The notes beneath the pieces are model-generated. The model saw nothing but the letters and a program-made list of their open reading frames with translations, ran no database searches and had not been told where the DNA came from. A program made the translations under genes and the position numbers. DNA of 64,000 nt from Archilochus colubris. Taxonomy: Eukaryota > Chordata > Aves > Apodiformes > Trochilidae. Within the stretch, counting starts at the first letter, position 1. Every line of letters begins with the position of its first letter. Location: NCBI GenBank assembly GCA_023079485.1, contig CM041084.1:134198792-134262791 (forward strand). Reading direction: 5' to 3'. Positions 49,701-61,909 of the stretch are shown here, in pieces.

Positions 49701-52427
49701 CTTTATATGAATAAATAGAGTGACTGAAAGTTTTCAACTAACTGAATAATACACTAAAAACTCAGCTCACAGCTCAGATAGGAATGAGACAACTGATAGG
49801 ATTTGTCAGCTTTGCACTCTTTTTTGTTTCATTCTTTCCTATGTATTTTAGTGCTGTGTAGAGGAGTCGGACACATTTTGCTTACTTTTTAGTAATTTTT
49901 TCTGCCACGAAATGGTAATTTCAAGAAGATTATTACCTTGTAAACAAATTTTTAATGAACCCATGACATGTGTGTATCCTTGGTCTAAATGTTACCAGGA
50001 TGGATACTTGTGTGACAGTGAAAAACATTTTTACACTGCCTGCCTTCATTGCAAGAGTGCAGAGTCCTGCTCTTTACCCTTCTATGTGTGGTATCAAATC
50101 TTTGGTTGAGTTTTGCCATGTAGCTGAAACAAAAAAACTCTTTGCCTATGGGAAGAGGTCTTCCCCCTTTTCCTAGAGCTCCACAAATGCATCGGCTCAC
50201 CTGCTGAGAACTGCCATTACAAAGATGACCCTTTATCACAAGACCAAGTTTGCAGTCCTGCCAAACATCTACATCATGACCGTACCACTTTGTAGACGTA
50301 CTTGTTCTACCTAAACCAAATTTTTAGTAGAAAATTATACCATTTCCCTTAAATACAAATGCTGTCATTCAAAAGAATTTTTCCAGTGTTTTCCTGTAAT
50401 TATGAATTATTTTCCACCTATATTACCTGAGCTCTTAGGCCATGAATTTAGGAATGACAGCACATCTTTGTGAATTCACACTGAAAAGGAATTTGACATG
50501 CATCTTAGAGACACCTAAAATGTAACTCTTAATTGAGCAGCAGTATATTTAAAACATGTTATTCTTTCCAGAGGTTAAGGTTACAAGATGCCATGTAACC
50601 CATTCTTTCTCCTCAGTTCTTTAAAGAGACTAAGATATCATCACTGAAAAATGTAGGCCAGTTAAAGCAAAATTCTGTGCTCCAGCCACTGGCCTATAGC
50701 CCTTCATGCAAAGAAACATGCAAAGAAATTGGAAAAAAAAAATTAATCCAATTCAACAGAGTTTCAGTACAATAGTGTGACTTAGTTTTTTAGTTACTAA
50801 CGCTATAAGGCCTTGGAAATTGTTAGATACTTTGTGGCCTTGACCTATGTACTGGACCTTGACTCAAAAAGTGCTTCATACAGCAGCATAACAACATCAG
50901 ATGACATAAATTAATGATCTGACAACGTTAGTCAGAGAGTTCTTTTTTTCTTTAATGCTGTACATCCAGAGGTAACATTTCTAGTCAGGAAATGATTGAG
51001 GGTATACAGACACCCAAGCCTTCTTGGAACAGGTGCTACAGCAAGAGAAAAGATCTTGAACTCTCCAACCCTGATTAGTTGACAAGATTAGAGAAGGTGC
51101 ATGTGAAACTCTAGGGAGCATAAGAGAAGAACAAGAGACTGGATGAGGTCAAAGAGATCATTGCCCTCACTGTTGGAAATGTTTTCAGCTGCTAGAAGCA
51201 AAGAATTATTAGCTGTCTGCTCCCTGCACAAGTCCCAGAGCAGCCCAAGGGTCTACTGTCTGTGCAAAAAGGATGATGTCTTAAGCACCTCTTGTGAGTT
51301 ATCAAAGAGGTGTGAAGTAGATAGAAGTGGCCGAAAGCCTTCTACTGAAGCATTTTTCTGTTAAAAGTTCCTGATCTGAAAATATTCTGCGTTTCCAAGG
51401 AACAAAAATATTTTACAAATATTTGACATAGATTAAGAGGAATGTGCCATCAATGCTGTTTCTTTTTTCCTGCCTTGGGATTTGGACAGTATTGGGAGGC
51501 AAGTGTTCATCAAATCTCTAAATTGCAATCTAAATCTTTCTATGTTAAGAGAAACTCCCAGTGAAGTACGTGTAACTGTCAAATGCAACTTGTCATATGT
51601 ATGTCACAAAAGCACCTTTTGGAAAATCCCAGTCTTATCTCAAGTGACTGCCATGCAGGGCATACTGCTGTTAACAAGAAAACCAAAGTAAATATGGTGT
51701 GTGTAAAGCAAAGAATATATGCAAAATTGTCCTCTTAGGACAAAATAAGCACAATTATAGGAGACACACTAGACAAAGTATGGCTAAATAGAAAACCACT
51801 GAAATAAGAATATTCTAAAAAAAAAAAAAAAGAATAGATAAAATAAAAAAATGGGTTTTGCAAGCTATCATTTAGAGATACTTGTCCTCTTGAGAGTCCA
51901 GAAGACCGGGATATCTAGAGACATGCTCTGGAGTGTGGTGGATTTTGTGTTCTCTTTGTGTTCTCTGTGATTATTACAGCTGTGGATGGAGGTCTCTGAA
52001 ATACACTGTAAACTCTTTTACTGAACTGGTTATGTCTAAGACTTCAGATAGCTAGACGATGTACTAAATTGGAGTTTATATTCACCATAAGAATCTACAA
52101 CTCAATACTTTCTTCTGTTCAGCTGTTATTTTGGCAGTGGAAGCTTTTAACTCTATGGAAAAAAGTGCAGGAATTTTGAATGGGCACTGCCCTAAAGTAT
52201 TGCCAGCTGTAGTCGGCCAGTATATATTGAAGGTGCCCTGAAAACTAAAGGCTGGAGAATCTGATTTTGGAATCTGAGACTTATGAAAGAGCAAAGTGAG
52301 TACAAAGTGTTCAACGGGATTATAGGTCTCTTGATAAGCACACAGCAAGCCACTGAATTGGTTTCTCCTTAAGTCAGAAAGTAGCAAAGAAACAAAAATA
52401 CTTCTTGCTTAGAAACTGAGTAATGTA
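46767..52427. other. 5.7 kb unique AT-rich sequence, no feature seen
   Basis: No CR1, LTR or gene is recognised. Two short cysteine-containing frames (49912-50109 and 51143-51364, both +) have no family that I know and no splice or promoter support. Confidence 0.5.
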
Positions 52428-52580
52428 TCACAGAGTATTAGGTATTAGAAGGGACCTTGAAATATCATTGAGTCTAACCCCCTGCCAGAGCAAAATCACC
52501 TGGGCCACATCCGGGTGGGCTTTGAATGTCTCCAGAGAAGGAGATTGCACAGCCTCCCTGGGCAGCCTGTTCCTGTTTTC
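52428..52580 (-). mobile_element. Outer CR1, 3' part, split by a younger CR1
   Basis: The + strand carries a decayed CR1 3' end ('attagaagggaccttgaaat'), then 'gggtgggctttgaatgtctc' and 'cctccctgggcagcctgttc'. The homology is interrupted at about 52573-52580 by a new CR1 tail and resumes at 52814. The 'gtgggctttgaatgtctcc' stretch is shared with the 5981 copy, so both may be the same subfamily. Confidence 0.85.
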
Positions 52581-52812
52581 ATAGAATCATGGAATAATTT
52601 GAATGGGAAGGGACCTCTAAAGGTCAACTAGTCCACCCCCTTCTTCAGTAAGCAGGGACACCCTCATCTAGATCAGGTTGCTCAGAGCCTTGTCAAGCCT
52701 CACTTTGAATATCTCCAGGGATCTGGTCTCAACTACCTCCCTGGGCAGCCTGTTCAATTTTTCCACTTTCCTTGTGGTAAAGAACTTTTTCTTAACATTC
52801 AGTCAAAAGCGA
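52581..52812 (-). mobile_element. Inner CR1 fragment inserted into an older CR1
   Basis: It starts with a clean CR1 tail ('atagaatcatggaataattt') and 'gggaagggacctctaaaggt'. It runs for about 232 bp through 'gccttgtcaagcctcacttt' and 'taaagaactttttcttaaca'. The sequence is very close to the 4336-5190 copy, not to the flanking CR1. It is strongly 5' truncated and holds only the 3' UTR and the last ORF2 codons. Confidence 0.85.
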
Positions 52813-52813
52813 C

Positions 52814-53062
52814 AGTGTTCAGTCACCCTCAAAATGAAAACGCTTTTCCTTATGTTTACGCAGAACATCCTATGCTCCAGCGTGCACCCCCCACCCCTTG
52901 TACTATCATCAGACATCACTGAGAAGATCCTGGATTCATACTCTGGACAATCACTCTACATATTTATAAACATTAACAAGGTTACCCCTCAGTTTCCTCC
53001 AAGATAAAGAGATCCAGCTCCCTCATAAAGGAGATGTTCCACTCCCTTTATCATCTTTGTGG
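52814..53062 (-). mobile_element. Outer CR1, 5' part, continuing after the insertion
   Basis: The homology picks up where the first part stopped: 'agtgttcagtcaccctcaaa', 'cttttccttatgttt', 'catatttataaacattaac' and 'gagatccagctccctcat', ending near 'tcatctttgtgg'. These follow the same order as positions 6150-6415 of the long copy at 5981-7850. Confidence 0.85.
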
Positions 53063-53080
53063 GAATGCCCATTCCATCTC

Positions 53081-53391
53081 AATCTAGCACAATTTGAAAA
53101 GCACACCACTTACTGCTGCTGCTGTCTCCTTGTGGGTCCAAAGGAAGCTGCCCTCTCTCTCCACCTTTAAATTTTCCTCAGTTGTTTGTGAATGCTCCCA
53201 GTCACATCAGTGTCTCAGCTCTCTCATGATAGCTGCTGATTCCCAGCTCCTTTCAGTTCTCTCTCCAGTTCACCCATGGTCTTCCCTGTTACCAGGAACC
53301 CTTTCTCTGACTCAATTTACCACAGTTTTAAAGGCACAGTGCTCAGTACTGCCGCTGTCTCCCTCCCTGTGGTCTGAGTGAACCTGTCCAG
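53081..53391. repeat. Pair of diverged direct repeats, about 233 bp apart
   Basis: Unit 1 (about 53081-53155) contains 'acaatttgaaaagcacacca' and 'ctgctgctgctgtctccttg'. Unit 2 (about 53311-53391) contains 'acagttttaaaggcacagtg' and 'ctgccgctgtctccctccct'. The order and spacing of the shared words agree. The block is richer in C and T than its surroundings and abuts the nested CR1. It might be part of a minisatellite, an LTR or another element; I cannot name it. Confidence 0.5.
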
Positions 53392-55309
53392 GGTTAAACT
53401 AAGTTCACTGACTGCTGATGTTCTAAAACGCTCTTAAATCATATAAGGACAAAGAGTCACGAAGTCCGAATCAAATGCTGATAAGGTAATTTAAGCTCCT
53501 ACACAAGACAGTAAAGCTGAATTTGGAAGACCAAACTGCAAGAGTGCTACTCATAGAGTGCTACTCTACTAACAGAATTTAGAAAGTACCAATTCATTTC
53601 TACATTATTCTAGATGAAAAAAAACAGTGTTGAGAAACCAGAGTTGATGAGAAGCCATTTCAGTATGAATTTACAGGATATAACAAGGGAGATTAAAAAT
53701 GCAATAATGTGTCTCCATTTTTGTACAAGGTCAGAACATAAAGAGTTGCGGCACACCAGTAGAATCTGTGGAATTTAATAGATGTAACATCTGAAGACCT
53801 GAAAAAGTAACATCAGATAAGAAAAAATTTGATCAGTTACTAAAATGATGACATTGATGACATTACTCAAGCAGAAAATATCAAAATCGGCCTCGATAAA
53901 ATCTGTTTCATGGGGGAAAAAAACCCCAGTAGGATATATATTCATTTCATGGATTCAAGCCAGATGACAGAAAAGTGAAGTCTCTGTCATCAATGTAACC
54001 ACAACAGGATGAAAAGCATTATAAAAGGATGAGGATAAGATTAAATTTTTTGCACAGCACATGCTATGAGGAGCATCTTTGACTGATCCATTGAGATAAC
54101 TGCTACAGAAGAACGCTGCTTGGCAGTGCTTGTGACATGACACCGAAGAGCTACACTGTAAGGCCACAGTGCCTAGGCTCTCTGACACCAACAAACCAGT
54201 CACCATTGGAGTATATGCATTCAGAGAACATTTTAGAGAACATTTTAGAGCTTGTCTGTCTATGCCTTCTATCATAGGAAAGACAATTTCTGAATGAATT
54301 TTTCCCAGACTGAGAACTATTTACTATGTTGCTTGTCACTAAAACTGTGCAAATGGAGAAGACTGAAATCCCATTAAGGATGGTATAGGAACTATTTAAA
54401 CATGCAATTATACACAGGTTTCTTATATCCTTTAATGTATAAAAATTCACCTTAAAAGCTTGTTTCAATATGTAATGTCAAGGGAATGAGTAGCATTTAA
54501 ATACATTCATTGAATAGCTTATCCTAATGAACAGTTTACTTGATTAATTTAATAATGAAATAATTTTCACTGAGCCACTGGTTTTCCCCCATATTTTGGT
54601 GCCCAACCATAAACAGCTTTTGCGGTCCAGTTTACCCTAGGTCTTCCTTCAGAAGCAGCACCACTAATGACGAAACCAATTTTAATTAGCCTGACAACTC
54701 TGGCTAACAACAACTTTTGGTTGCCATATACATATATATAGCATTTTCCCTTTTGCATGTACTGTTTTTGTATGCAACGCAGTGAAAAGTGAAACTATCT
54801 GTTTCACAGACTCGGTGAAACTTTGGTGGAAGTTCAGCATGGGAAGAAAGTAGAGTGGTGGGAAAGTGTTTTTAATTTTGTTCCTATTTCTCTCTATCCT
54901 GCTCTATTATTAATTGACAATAAATTGGATTAATTTCCCAAAGCTCTTTTTTGCCAGTGATGGTAACTGCCAAGTGAATTCCTTGTCTTTCACTGACAGT
55001 AGTCACTGTTAATCACCAGTAGTAATCAAAGAAATCTTATTTTCTCAACACAACTCTTGTGTATTTGTGTTGGTTTTAGATTTCATTCTTACACTCTTTA
55101 ATTTAATCTCAAAAATCTTGCTAATTTTAACAGTGTTGTAGTAAACTTATGTTTATGACCCTAAAAATGTACCAGTAAGTACAGAATGGAAAAATAAGTA
55201 GGAAGTAATTTAAAGAAATCACCTGTGTACTTTATTCAAGGGCAATGGGCATGAGTTGCTCCTGGCAAGGTTCCTATGAAAATAAGAGGTCAATTTTTCC
55301 ACTGTGGTG
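53392..55309. other. Unique AT-rich sequence
   Basis: No gene is seen. A 12-bp unit (agagaacatttt) is tandemly repeated about 2.3 times at 54223-54250. A minus-strand frame at 54567-54758 (63 codons) has no recognisable domain. Confidence 0.5.
54223..54250. repeat. 12-bp tandem duplication
   Basis: 'agagaacatttt' occurs twice in tandem, followed by 'agag'. It is a perfect short duplication. Confidence 0.9.
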
Positions 55310-55495
55310 ACAGTCAGACATAGGAATGGTCTTCCAGGACAAGTGATGTATTGTGCCACTTTGGAGAATTTTAAGTCTCAGTTGACGGGGTGCTGGGAGG
55401 TATCACATAAACAATAATATGAGAAGGGTCGGACCAGATGATCCTTGACGTCACTTCCAACATGACATTCTATGATGCCATGATTCTGTGGTTTT
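55310..55495 (+). mobile_element. Diverged CR1 3' end
   Basis: The plus strand ends with 'gggtcggaccagatgatcct', 'tgacgtcacttccaac' and the tail 'attctatgatgccatgattc' then 'tgtgg'. This is the CR1 3' UTR and 8-bp repeat tail. Upstream bases such as 'ccactttggagaattttaag' fit a worn ORF2 C-terminus. The wording 'gaccagatgatccttga' suggests a different CR1 subfamily from the other copies. Its 5' limit is uncertain. Confidence 0.8.
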
Positions 55496-57014
55496 ACTGG
55501 GGAAAAGTAAAGGTCTCATATTAGATAAGACCATACTCCTAAAGCCGGAAATCAACAATTAATATTTTTAACAGTTTTATTTTTGTTATTTTATTATTAT
55601 CACATGAAAAAAAGGAATGGATAACCTGCACATATGTTTTGTATTAAAACAGCTATGTCACATTTATTCATGATCATAAAATGATAAAAATAAAATGTTT
55701 GTTTTAAAAAAATATTACTGAACCTATTAATTCTCAGTAATTATTGAATGGATTTTTTGTTACACTGATTATGGCTTAATGGATTATATAGACAATGTTC
55801 CACTGGTCAACCTCTTTTTCATGCTCCCTGAGGCAATTGATTATGCAAGAGACTAACTTCTGCTGTCTCTTCTTATCCCCTCCTAACACACAGCAAATAT
55901 TTTTTAGGCAGATCATCTCAGTGAACTGGCTAACTGCACATTCACTTGCATATCATAACAAATTATTAATGAGGAAGTGAAATTGCATATTCCAGGGTTC
56001 AGATTGGTTTAACATTTCATGAAACTCCACCCTAAAGACTCAACACTGCAAACAGAATGAGCATTGTCATATAATTATTGCCAAAATCCTTTTTATTCCT
56101 TGTTAATAGTCTACTTTGCATACTTTCATCTACTTTTGAACTGTCCTGGGTGGTACAAATATATCTGTTTAATATTTCTATCAATTCACCTTGCCCTGGA
56201 ATCAAAATTACATCTAAGAATATGAGCTATGACATGGACAACTCTAATCCAGACAATTCCCTTTTTCTTGGTCATTCAGGCTTATAGATACTCCAACTCT
56301 AATTCATCGCTTTATTTTAAACTTAAGATATTCTTAGGAAACTATAATTGTTCCTCACCACGAGAAACACCTCAGCTTTGAGAGGTCCAGTGTTTCATTA
56401 ACATTCAGCTTCACTGGGATTCATAATTCTTCCTTCAGGATCTTGAGCTGATAGGCACCTCAGACCACACTTTAATTAAAGGTTCGATTTCTCAGTACAT
56501 GCAGTACCATGTGTCTTTTGGAAATGTAGAGTTAACTTCAGCCTTAGACTAATCCTGACTAGATGCCTGGCTTTCTTCCTCTAGGGGCTCGTAAGTGTCC
56601 ATCTGCTCATGACTCCTGTCTCAACATTCCTAATACTGACTGTGCATTTATTTTTCTCACATTTAGCAGCTTTCTCAGTAATCTAACATTGCACACTTTG
56701 TCTATATCACAATCGGACCTGTATATTCACAGCACAGGAACTGAAGCCACTCAAGAGTTTTGGGGGACCCTACAGCTGGGGTTGCAGAAAGAAGGATGCA
56801 AAATGTCAAATGCCAGACTAAGTCACCCACAACATCAAAGTGGAGGTACTCAGGAATCAGCACATCATTTTCACAGGGCTCTTGCAGGACTCCATAATGG
56901 TCAATGCCCTGGTGTAATTGTCACAAATTTTCTTGAAGGAGAAGGGTCCTAAAAATGTCTCCAAACCCTCATGTTTTACTGTAAAATAGAACTGCATGAA
57001 TATGCATGAAGCAT
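55496..57014. other. Unique sequence with a 129-codon open frame
   Basis: An open frame on the plus strand at 56563-56952 (129 codons) lies in a slightly GC-richer patch. I recognise no domain, signal peptide or family in it, and it has no supporting context. No other feature is seen. Confidence 0.45.
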
Positions 57015-57800
57015 AACAGAATCATGGAACTGTCACAGTTGAAAAAGACCTCAAAGATCACTACCAACAGTGAGAAAAAGACCAAAAAAGCCCCTCAAAA
57101 AACCCACCAAACAAACCAACCACCATGCCCACTTGATTATGTTGTGAAGTGCCATGTCTACATGTATTTTGAATACTCTCAGGGATTATAACTCCACCAT
57201 CATTCTTCCTAATATCTAGTCTGAACCTCCCCTGGCACAGGTTCAGGCCATTTCCTGTAGTCCTCTTGCTTACTACTTGGGAGAAGAGGCCAAACCCCAC
57301 CTGATTACAACCTCCCTTCAGGCAGTTTTAGAGAGCAAGGTTTCTCCTCAGCCTTCTCTTCTCCAAACTAAATAATCACAGTTCCTTTAGACTCTCCTCA
57401 TAAGAATTGTGCTCCAGACCTTTCAACAGTATGGTTGCTCTTCTCTGGGCATGCACCAGCATGTCAATATCCTTCTTGTAGTGTAGGGCCAAAAATCGAA
57501 TACAGTACTCAAAGTGCAGACTCCCAGGTGATGAGTACAGGGGCACGACCACTTCCCTAGTCCAGCTAGCCACATTATTTCTGATGCAGGCCAGGATACT
57601 GTTGGTTTGCCTGGTCACCCGGGAACACTGCAGGCTCTTACTCATCTGGGCATCCACCAGAACCTGCAGGTCCTTTTCCTCTGGGCAACTTTCCAGACGC
57701 TCTTCCCCAGTCTTGCAGCATTCCATGGGGTTGTTGGGATCCAAGTGCAGGACCTGGTACTTGGCCTCATACTATTGGCTTCAGCCAGTGCAAGCAGATC
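57015..57800 (-). mobile_element. CR1 LINE fragment of a separate subfamily, 5' truncated
   Basis: The tail 'cagaatcatggaactg' and a worn 'gaaaaagacctcaaagatca' mark the 3' end. ORF2 peptides on the minus strand at 57376-57744 include 'EERLESCPEEKDLQVLVDA', 'SILACIRNNVASWTREVVV' and 'VHAQRRATILLKGLEHNSY'. Words such as 'accatgcccactt' and 'ctcccctggcacaggttcag' indicate a CR1 subfamily other than the 4336 and 9715 copies. An A/C-rich stretch at about 57070-57120 appears inserted in its 3' UTR. The 5' end fades near 57800. Confidence 0.9.
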
Positions 57801-60800
57801 CAGAATAGAATTCTGCTTTTTGCATCTCTACATTTTCAGTGCTGTCACAGATAAAAGAAGAATTGATTTAAGGTTGCTTATAGAACCACTGTCAAAGATA
57901 TTAGAGAAAATGATTTTATTATGATATGGATCATATTGTACTATGGATTGCAAGAGTGACTTAACAGTTTGGTGGCATGGTTCACTCTCTGACTGTGTGG
58001 AAAGAACATATAGAAGCTGAAACTACATGGGGATTAGAGGAAATGATTTATACTGGGATAGGGAAAATTGAGTCAGAATCAGGTTGGAGTCGCAGAGTTT
58101 CTAAATGGACCCCCTTGCTTTCTAAGCTCCTTTTCAGAGAGGATTCTAGGTGAACCCAGATCTACTCCTAGTCTGAGATTTGGTCAACAGTTTATGTGTA
58201 GAGGAATTAAGTGCAGGGATTACAGTGTAGTGCTTCAACATGTGATTATGGCTCTTATGTAACTTTGAGGTGGCAGCAGTTCCAGATTCATTAATACAAT
58301 TATGATAAATCACAATATTACTTCATATGATTTTCTGGACAAACGTAGTAAGTTAATGGTATTAGTTTGTTATAATCAGACACAACAATTTGGCTAAACA
58401 AAGTTTTCTAAGTCAAATTGCATACCTGAATACACAAATACACACAGATAAGGAGGCTGACCTATGATTAAGATGACTTATTTCTTCAGATTACAATAAA
58501 TTTTGGTACCCAGTTGTTGAAATCTAATTGTACTCACTTCTACCTTTTGTCATCTCTATCAGCAGACAGTCAGAATCACCTAATGAAATACAGGCTAGCA
58601 GTCCTCTGCAGTCCTGGAAAGCTCCAAAGGGCCTCATTTTAGGATCAATATTTACAGGTCATAAGGTGATTGACTTTGGTCAGCACTTTTTTATTTTAGC
58701 CATAATTCTTGCCAGGTTATCTTGGAAACTTTCTGAGTTGGCTTGTGATCTGGATAGGAGGGATCTCAGGTACATTTCCCAGGCAACATGAGTTCCAGGT
58801 GTGCTTGTGCAATTGCTAATTGTCCCAACTCATTGTATTTGTACTTGAAACAAGAACAATGTTGTTATACCCACTGCTCTTGTAAGTAAAGGAAGAACAA
58901 GGATGGTTGGGGCTGGCATAAACTGCAATGACTTCCTGACCCAAAACAAACTCTATGTTCATCTGAGAAAGAGCTTTTCCCCTCTCTCCATTCTGCACCT
59001 AGCATGAATTATCTCCTAGTGTTTGCAGATACTACAGACACCAAACCTTCTCCACTGAACATGTTCAGCTACTGCAAAAAAACTCCTTTCATAAGCCTAC
59101 TTCAAGATTTTTAACAGAGTACCCTGTATTTATCCAGAAAATGAAAGTAATATCCATAGTTCTGTTATCTGTCATGCTGTATGTCAAAGGAATTAGTGTC
59201 TCTCCGATACTTAGAACAATGAGAGAGTTGCAAAAGTTTACTTTCAAGGCAATTTTAGACTGAGGATAGAAATGTTGTACCTAGCCTTGGAAAGCTCTTT
59301 TTGCCTCAAAGACCAGTCACTATGCTCAGTATCATATCAGTCTTGTATCAAGTGCCTTTAACCGTGTTGCTGTCATGTAGGTGATGCTGCAAGGTGTGAC
59401 TCCTTCCCTGCACTACAGAGGGATTTTGGAGCATAAAATTGTGTTCCAGACTGCACTACAGACAAGCTCATGCTGTGAATAACTCTTACAATGCTCAGTC
59501 TAGCCCCATACCCAGATTTAAATCCTACCTGAACTGTTACATTCTTTCAGCTGCAAGTATTGTTTGTAAAGGTATTCTTGACATTACATCTTTTTAGGAA
59601 GTTAAAATAATAAGTATATTCCTCTCACAGTAAAATTCCACCTATGCTGGAATTCTAGTATGACTATGAATATGCAAATTCTGCTTTTCTACTTTTATAT
59701 TTCAGTCTTATACAGCTTCACTGGCCCATATCATATTAAAAATGTATAGACTTGCTTGTTCTGTTGATCTTCATATTCTTTCTCTCTCCCCATCTCCTCT
59801 CTCTTTCCCTTTCTCTTTTTAAAAAATAAAATAAAAATACTTATCTGTGACAGGTCATCCAGGTTTTAAAAAAAATCCTTTACATGCACTAAGCTTCTTT
59901 TAGGAACTTCTTTATTTTAAAATAATATTTAGGGACTTTACTGTTTTTGAGATGCAATAATACTTTTGTGGCACAGGATGACAAGCCAGGTAAAGATAAA
60001 AGAGCCTCTGCATGTACTCATATTTTTAGCAAGTTATGCCTGACTTTTTAAAGTTATGTTCAAGGGATTTTTGCTTGCGTGGTTTTTATTATCTCCTTCT
60101 TAATATTAATGACACAAGTTTAAAAGTAAATGTGTGTTAACCCAGAAGTCTGCTGGATTAGATAACAAGGGAAAGTACAGTCAATAAGTAGGAGTCAGAC
60201 TGTGGTACAGAAAATCTTAGATAACCTTGAAAACTGGGAGAAGCAAAGTAGTACTGAGTACTGACAAGCTTTAAGCTGACAAGATGAAGGCAGCCCATTA
60301 AAACTTGGTTGTGTTACTTACCATAGGATGCCTATGAGCCTCTTCAATATGTGATGATCCAGGGAAAGGTAAATGAGATTTAAGATTTTAATCCATGAAC
60401 TATTTCCAGTACACATGAGACTGTTACTGCACAGGACTGATCTGAAACCCTGCTGGGATATTGCACAGATAAAATCTCCCAGTAGATATAACAGAGGACA
60501 GCTAAAATGAAAATAAAATTTTAGAACCTCTCCTAAGAAAAAAAAAAAGTCTTTGTTTACTTAGGTAGTAGAAAAAGGAGAGGGAATATCAATACTCCTT
60601 GTTTAGACGCTGAAATATCAGTCAAGAAGAGACCTATCAAAGCTAAGGGATAAAGTTGTCAAAAGACAAAAAAATGTGCTGTGAGCATGAATAAATTTAT
60701 GTTGCTAATTAGAAATCTCTAACCATGAGAACAATCAAGAATTGGAACAAGTTTTTATTAAGAGTAGTGAAGGACAAAATTCCAACCACCTTCTACGATG

Positions 60801-61909
60801 AAGATGATTAAGAAATGTAGAAAAAGTCTTATACAAAAGTCTGTCTTCAATAATATGGATGTCAAGTCACTGACCCAGCAGCTTTCTCATATTTAGTTCC
60901 CAAGTGAAAATACATTTTTTAATTTTAAAGTTAATAAAAAAAGAAATTGCATTTTAGTCCAGGCCCAATAAATCAAATTTTAATATCTGGTTATTTTATA
61001 AAGACGTAAATTTTCTTTAAGAGTCATTAGTCTATGAGATATTTAGAATCTCTTGCAGCAACTGGTACTGCTATTAACTTCCCTTGACTGATACACTGAA
61101 ATGACCACATAGTACATAATAGGTGGAGCCATTTTCATCTAATTATCCATGTAGCATTTTTCAGAATAATACAGCTTGACATTCACAGTGAAATGTGCAA
61201 TTTTTTCCTTATGTAAATCCTCTTTATGGTCCTTTTAGTCTGCCACCACAATAAAACACATTGTATATGAACTTTCTCTTGTTCAGTAATTTCCTTTAAA
61301 TTTAATAACTTTCTCAGTAGTCTTTGGTATTTGGAAGGACAGGATTTTTGTCAAATCCAGCCCTCTGTCAAGTATTGTTTCAGTTTCTCTGTGTATGCAC
61401 AAAATTTCCCTTTATGTGAATCATTACTACTGAACTGAAGATTCCATACTAAAAGCATGTGAGAGTGAGAAGCAGTTGTAGAATTCTGCTGAGTGCTACA
61501 AATAGAAGAATATATTTAATTTAAAATTTTAAAAGCTGTTTGACCTTATTATTAAGAAGTATTTCTGGAATGTCTATAATTTCATTTGTTCTTTCTCATT
61601 TTTAAGGGCCAAGAATAGAAATTCTTTCTGTATATAGTAGTTTGAGGGAATATTCTGTGGAGTATTGTTAATATGGTTTTTATTTATCAAATGAAGAGCT
61701 TTATTTTACAGTTTAACAAAGTCAAATGTTTGTAAGTGTACAAGTGAGACAAAAAAGTTAGCATCCATTTATACCTTATGTATTTTCGAGTGGAATCTAA
61801 AAGACCTCCTGAAGATTGAAATAGTGACTTAGATGTAGCTCTGTATTTTATGGGCATTGGTGTTCCAAACTCACTGTAAAAGATGTGCAAGAAATACACA
61901 TTTATATAC
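57801..61909. other. 4.1 kb unique AT-rich sequence
   Basis: No gene, CR1 or LTR is seen. A polypyrimidine tract lies at 59776-59820 and is followed by an A-rich stretch. Open frames of up to 87 codons (58528-58791) have no recognisable domain. Confidence 0.5.
59776..59820. repeat. Polypyrimidine tract
   Basis: Forty-five bases are all C or T except one A at 59792, in CTCTTT-like words, followed by 'aaaaaataaaataaaaat'. It is low complexity. A splice acceptor is conceivable, but no exon is recognisable after it. Confidence 0.8.

Noticed and set aside
49912..50109. Short cysteine-rich open frame that could suggest a small secreted protein
   Set aside because: There is no convincing signal peptide, the cysteine spacing fits no family that I know, and no exon signals support it.
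54598..54608. 'tggtgcccaac' looks like a lysine-tRNA-type retroviral primer-binding site
   Set aside because: The match is too short, and no LTR end precedes it and no viral sequence follows. Chance is likely.
59776..59820. Polypyrimidine tract as a possible splice acceptor
   Set aside because: It is followed by A-rich low complexity, with no AG-plus-exon that reads into a recognisable protein.
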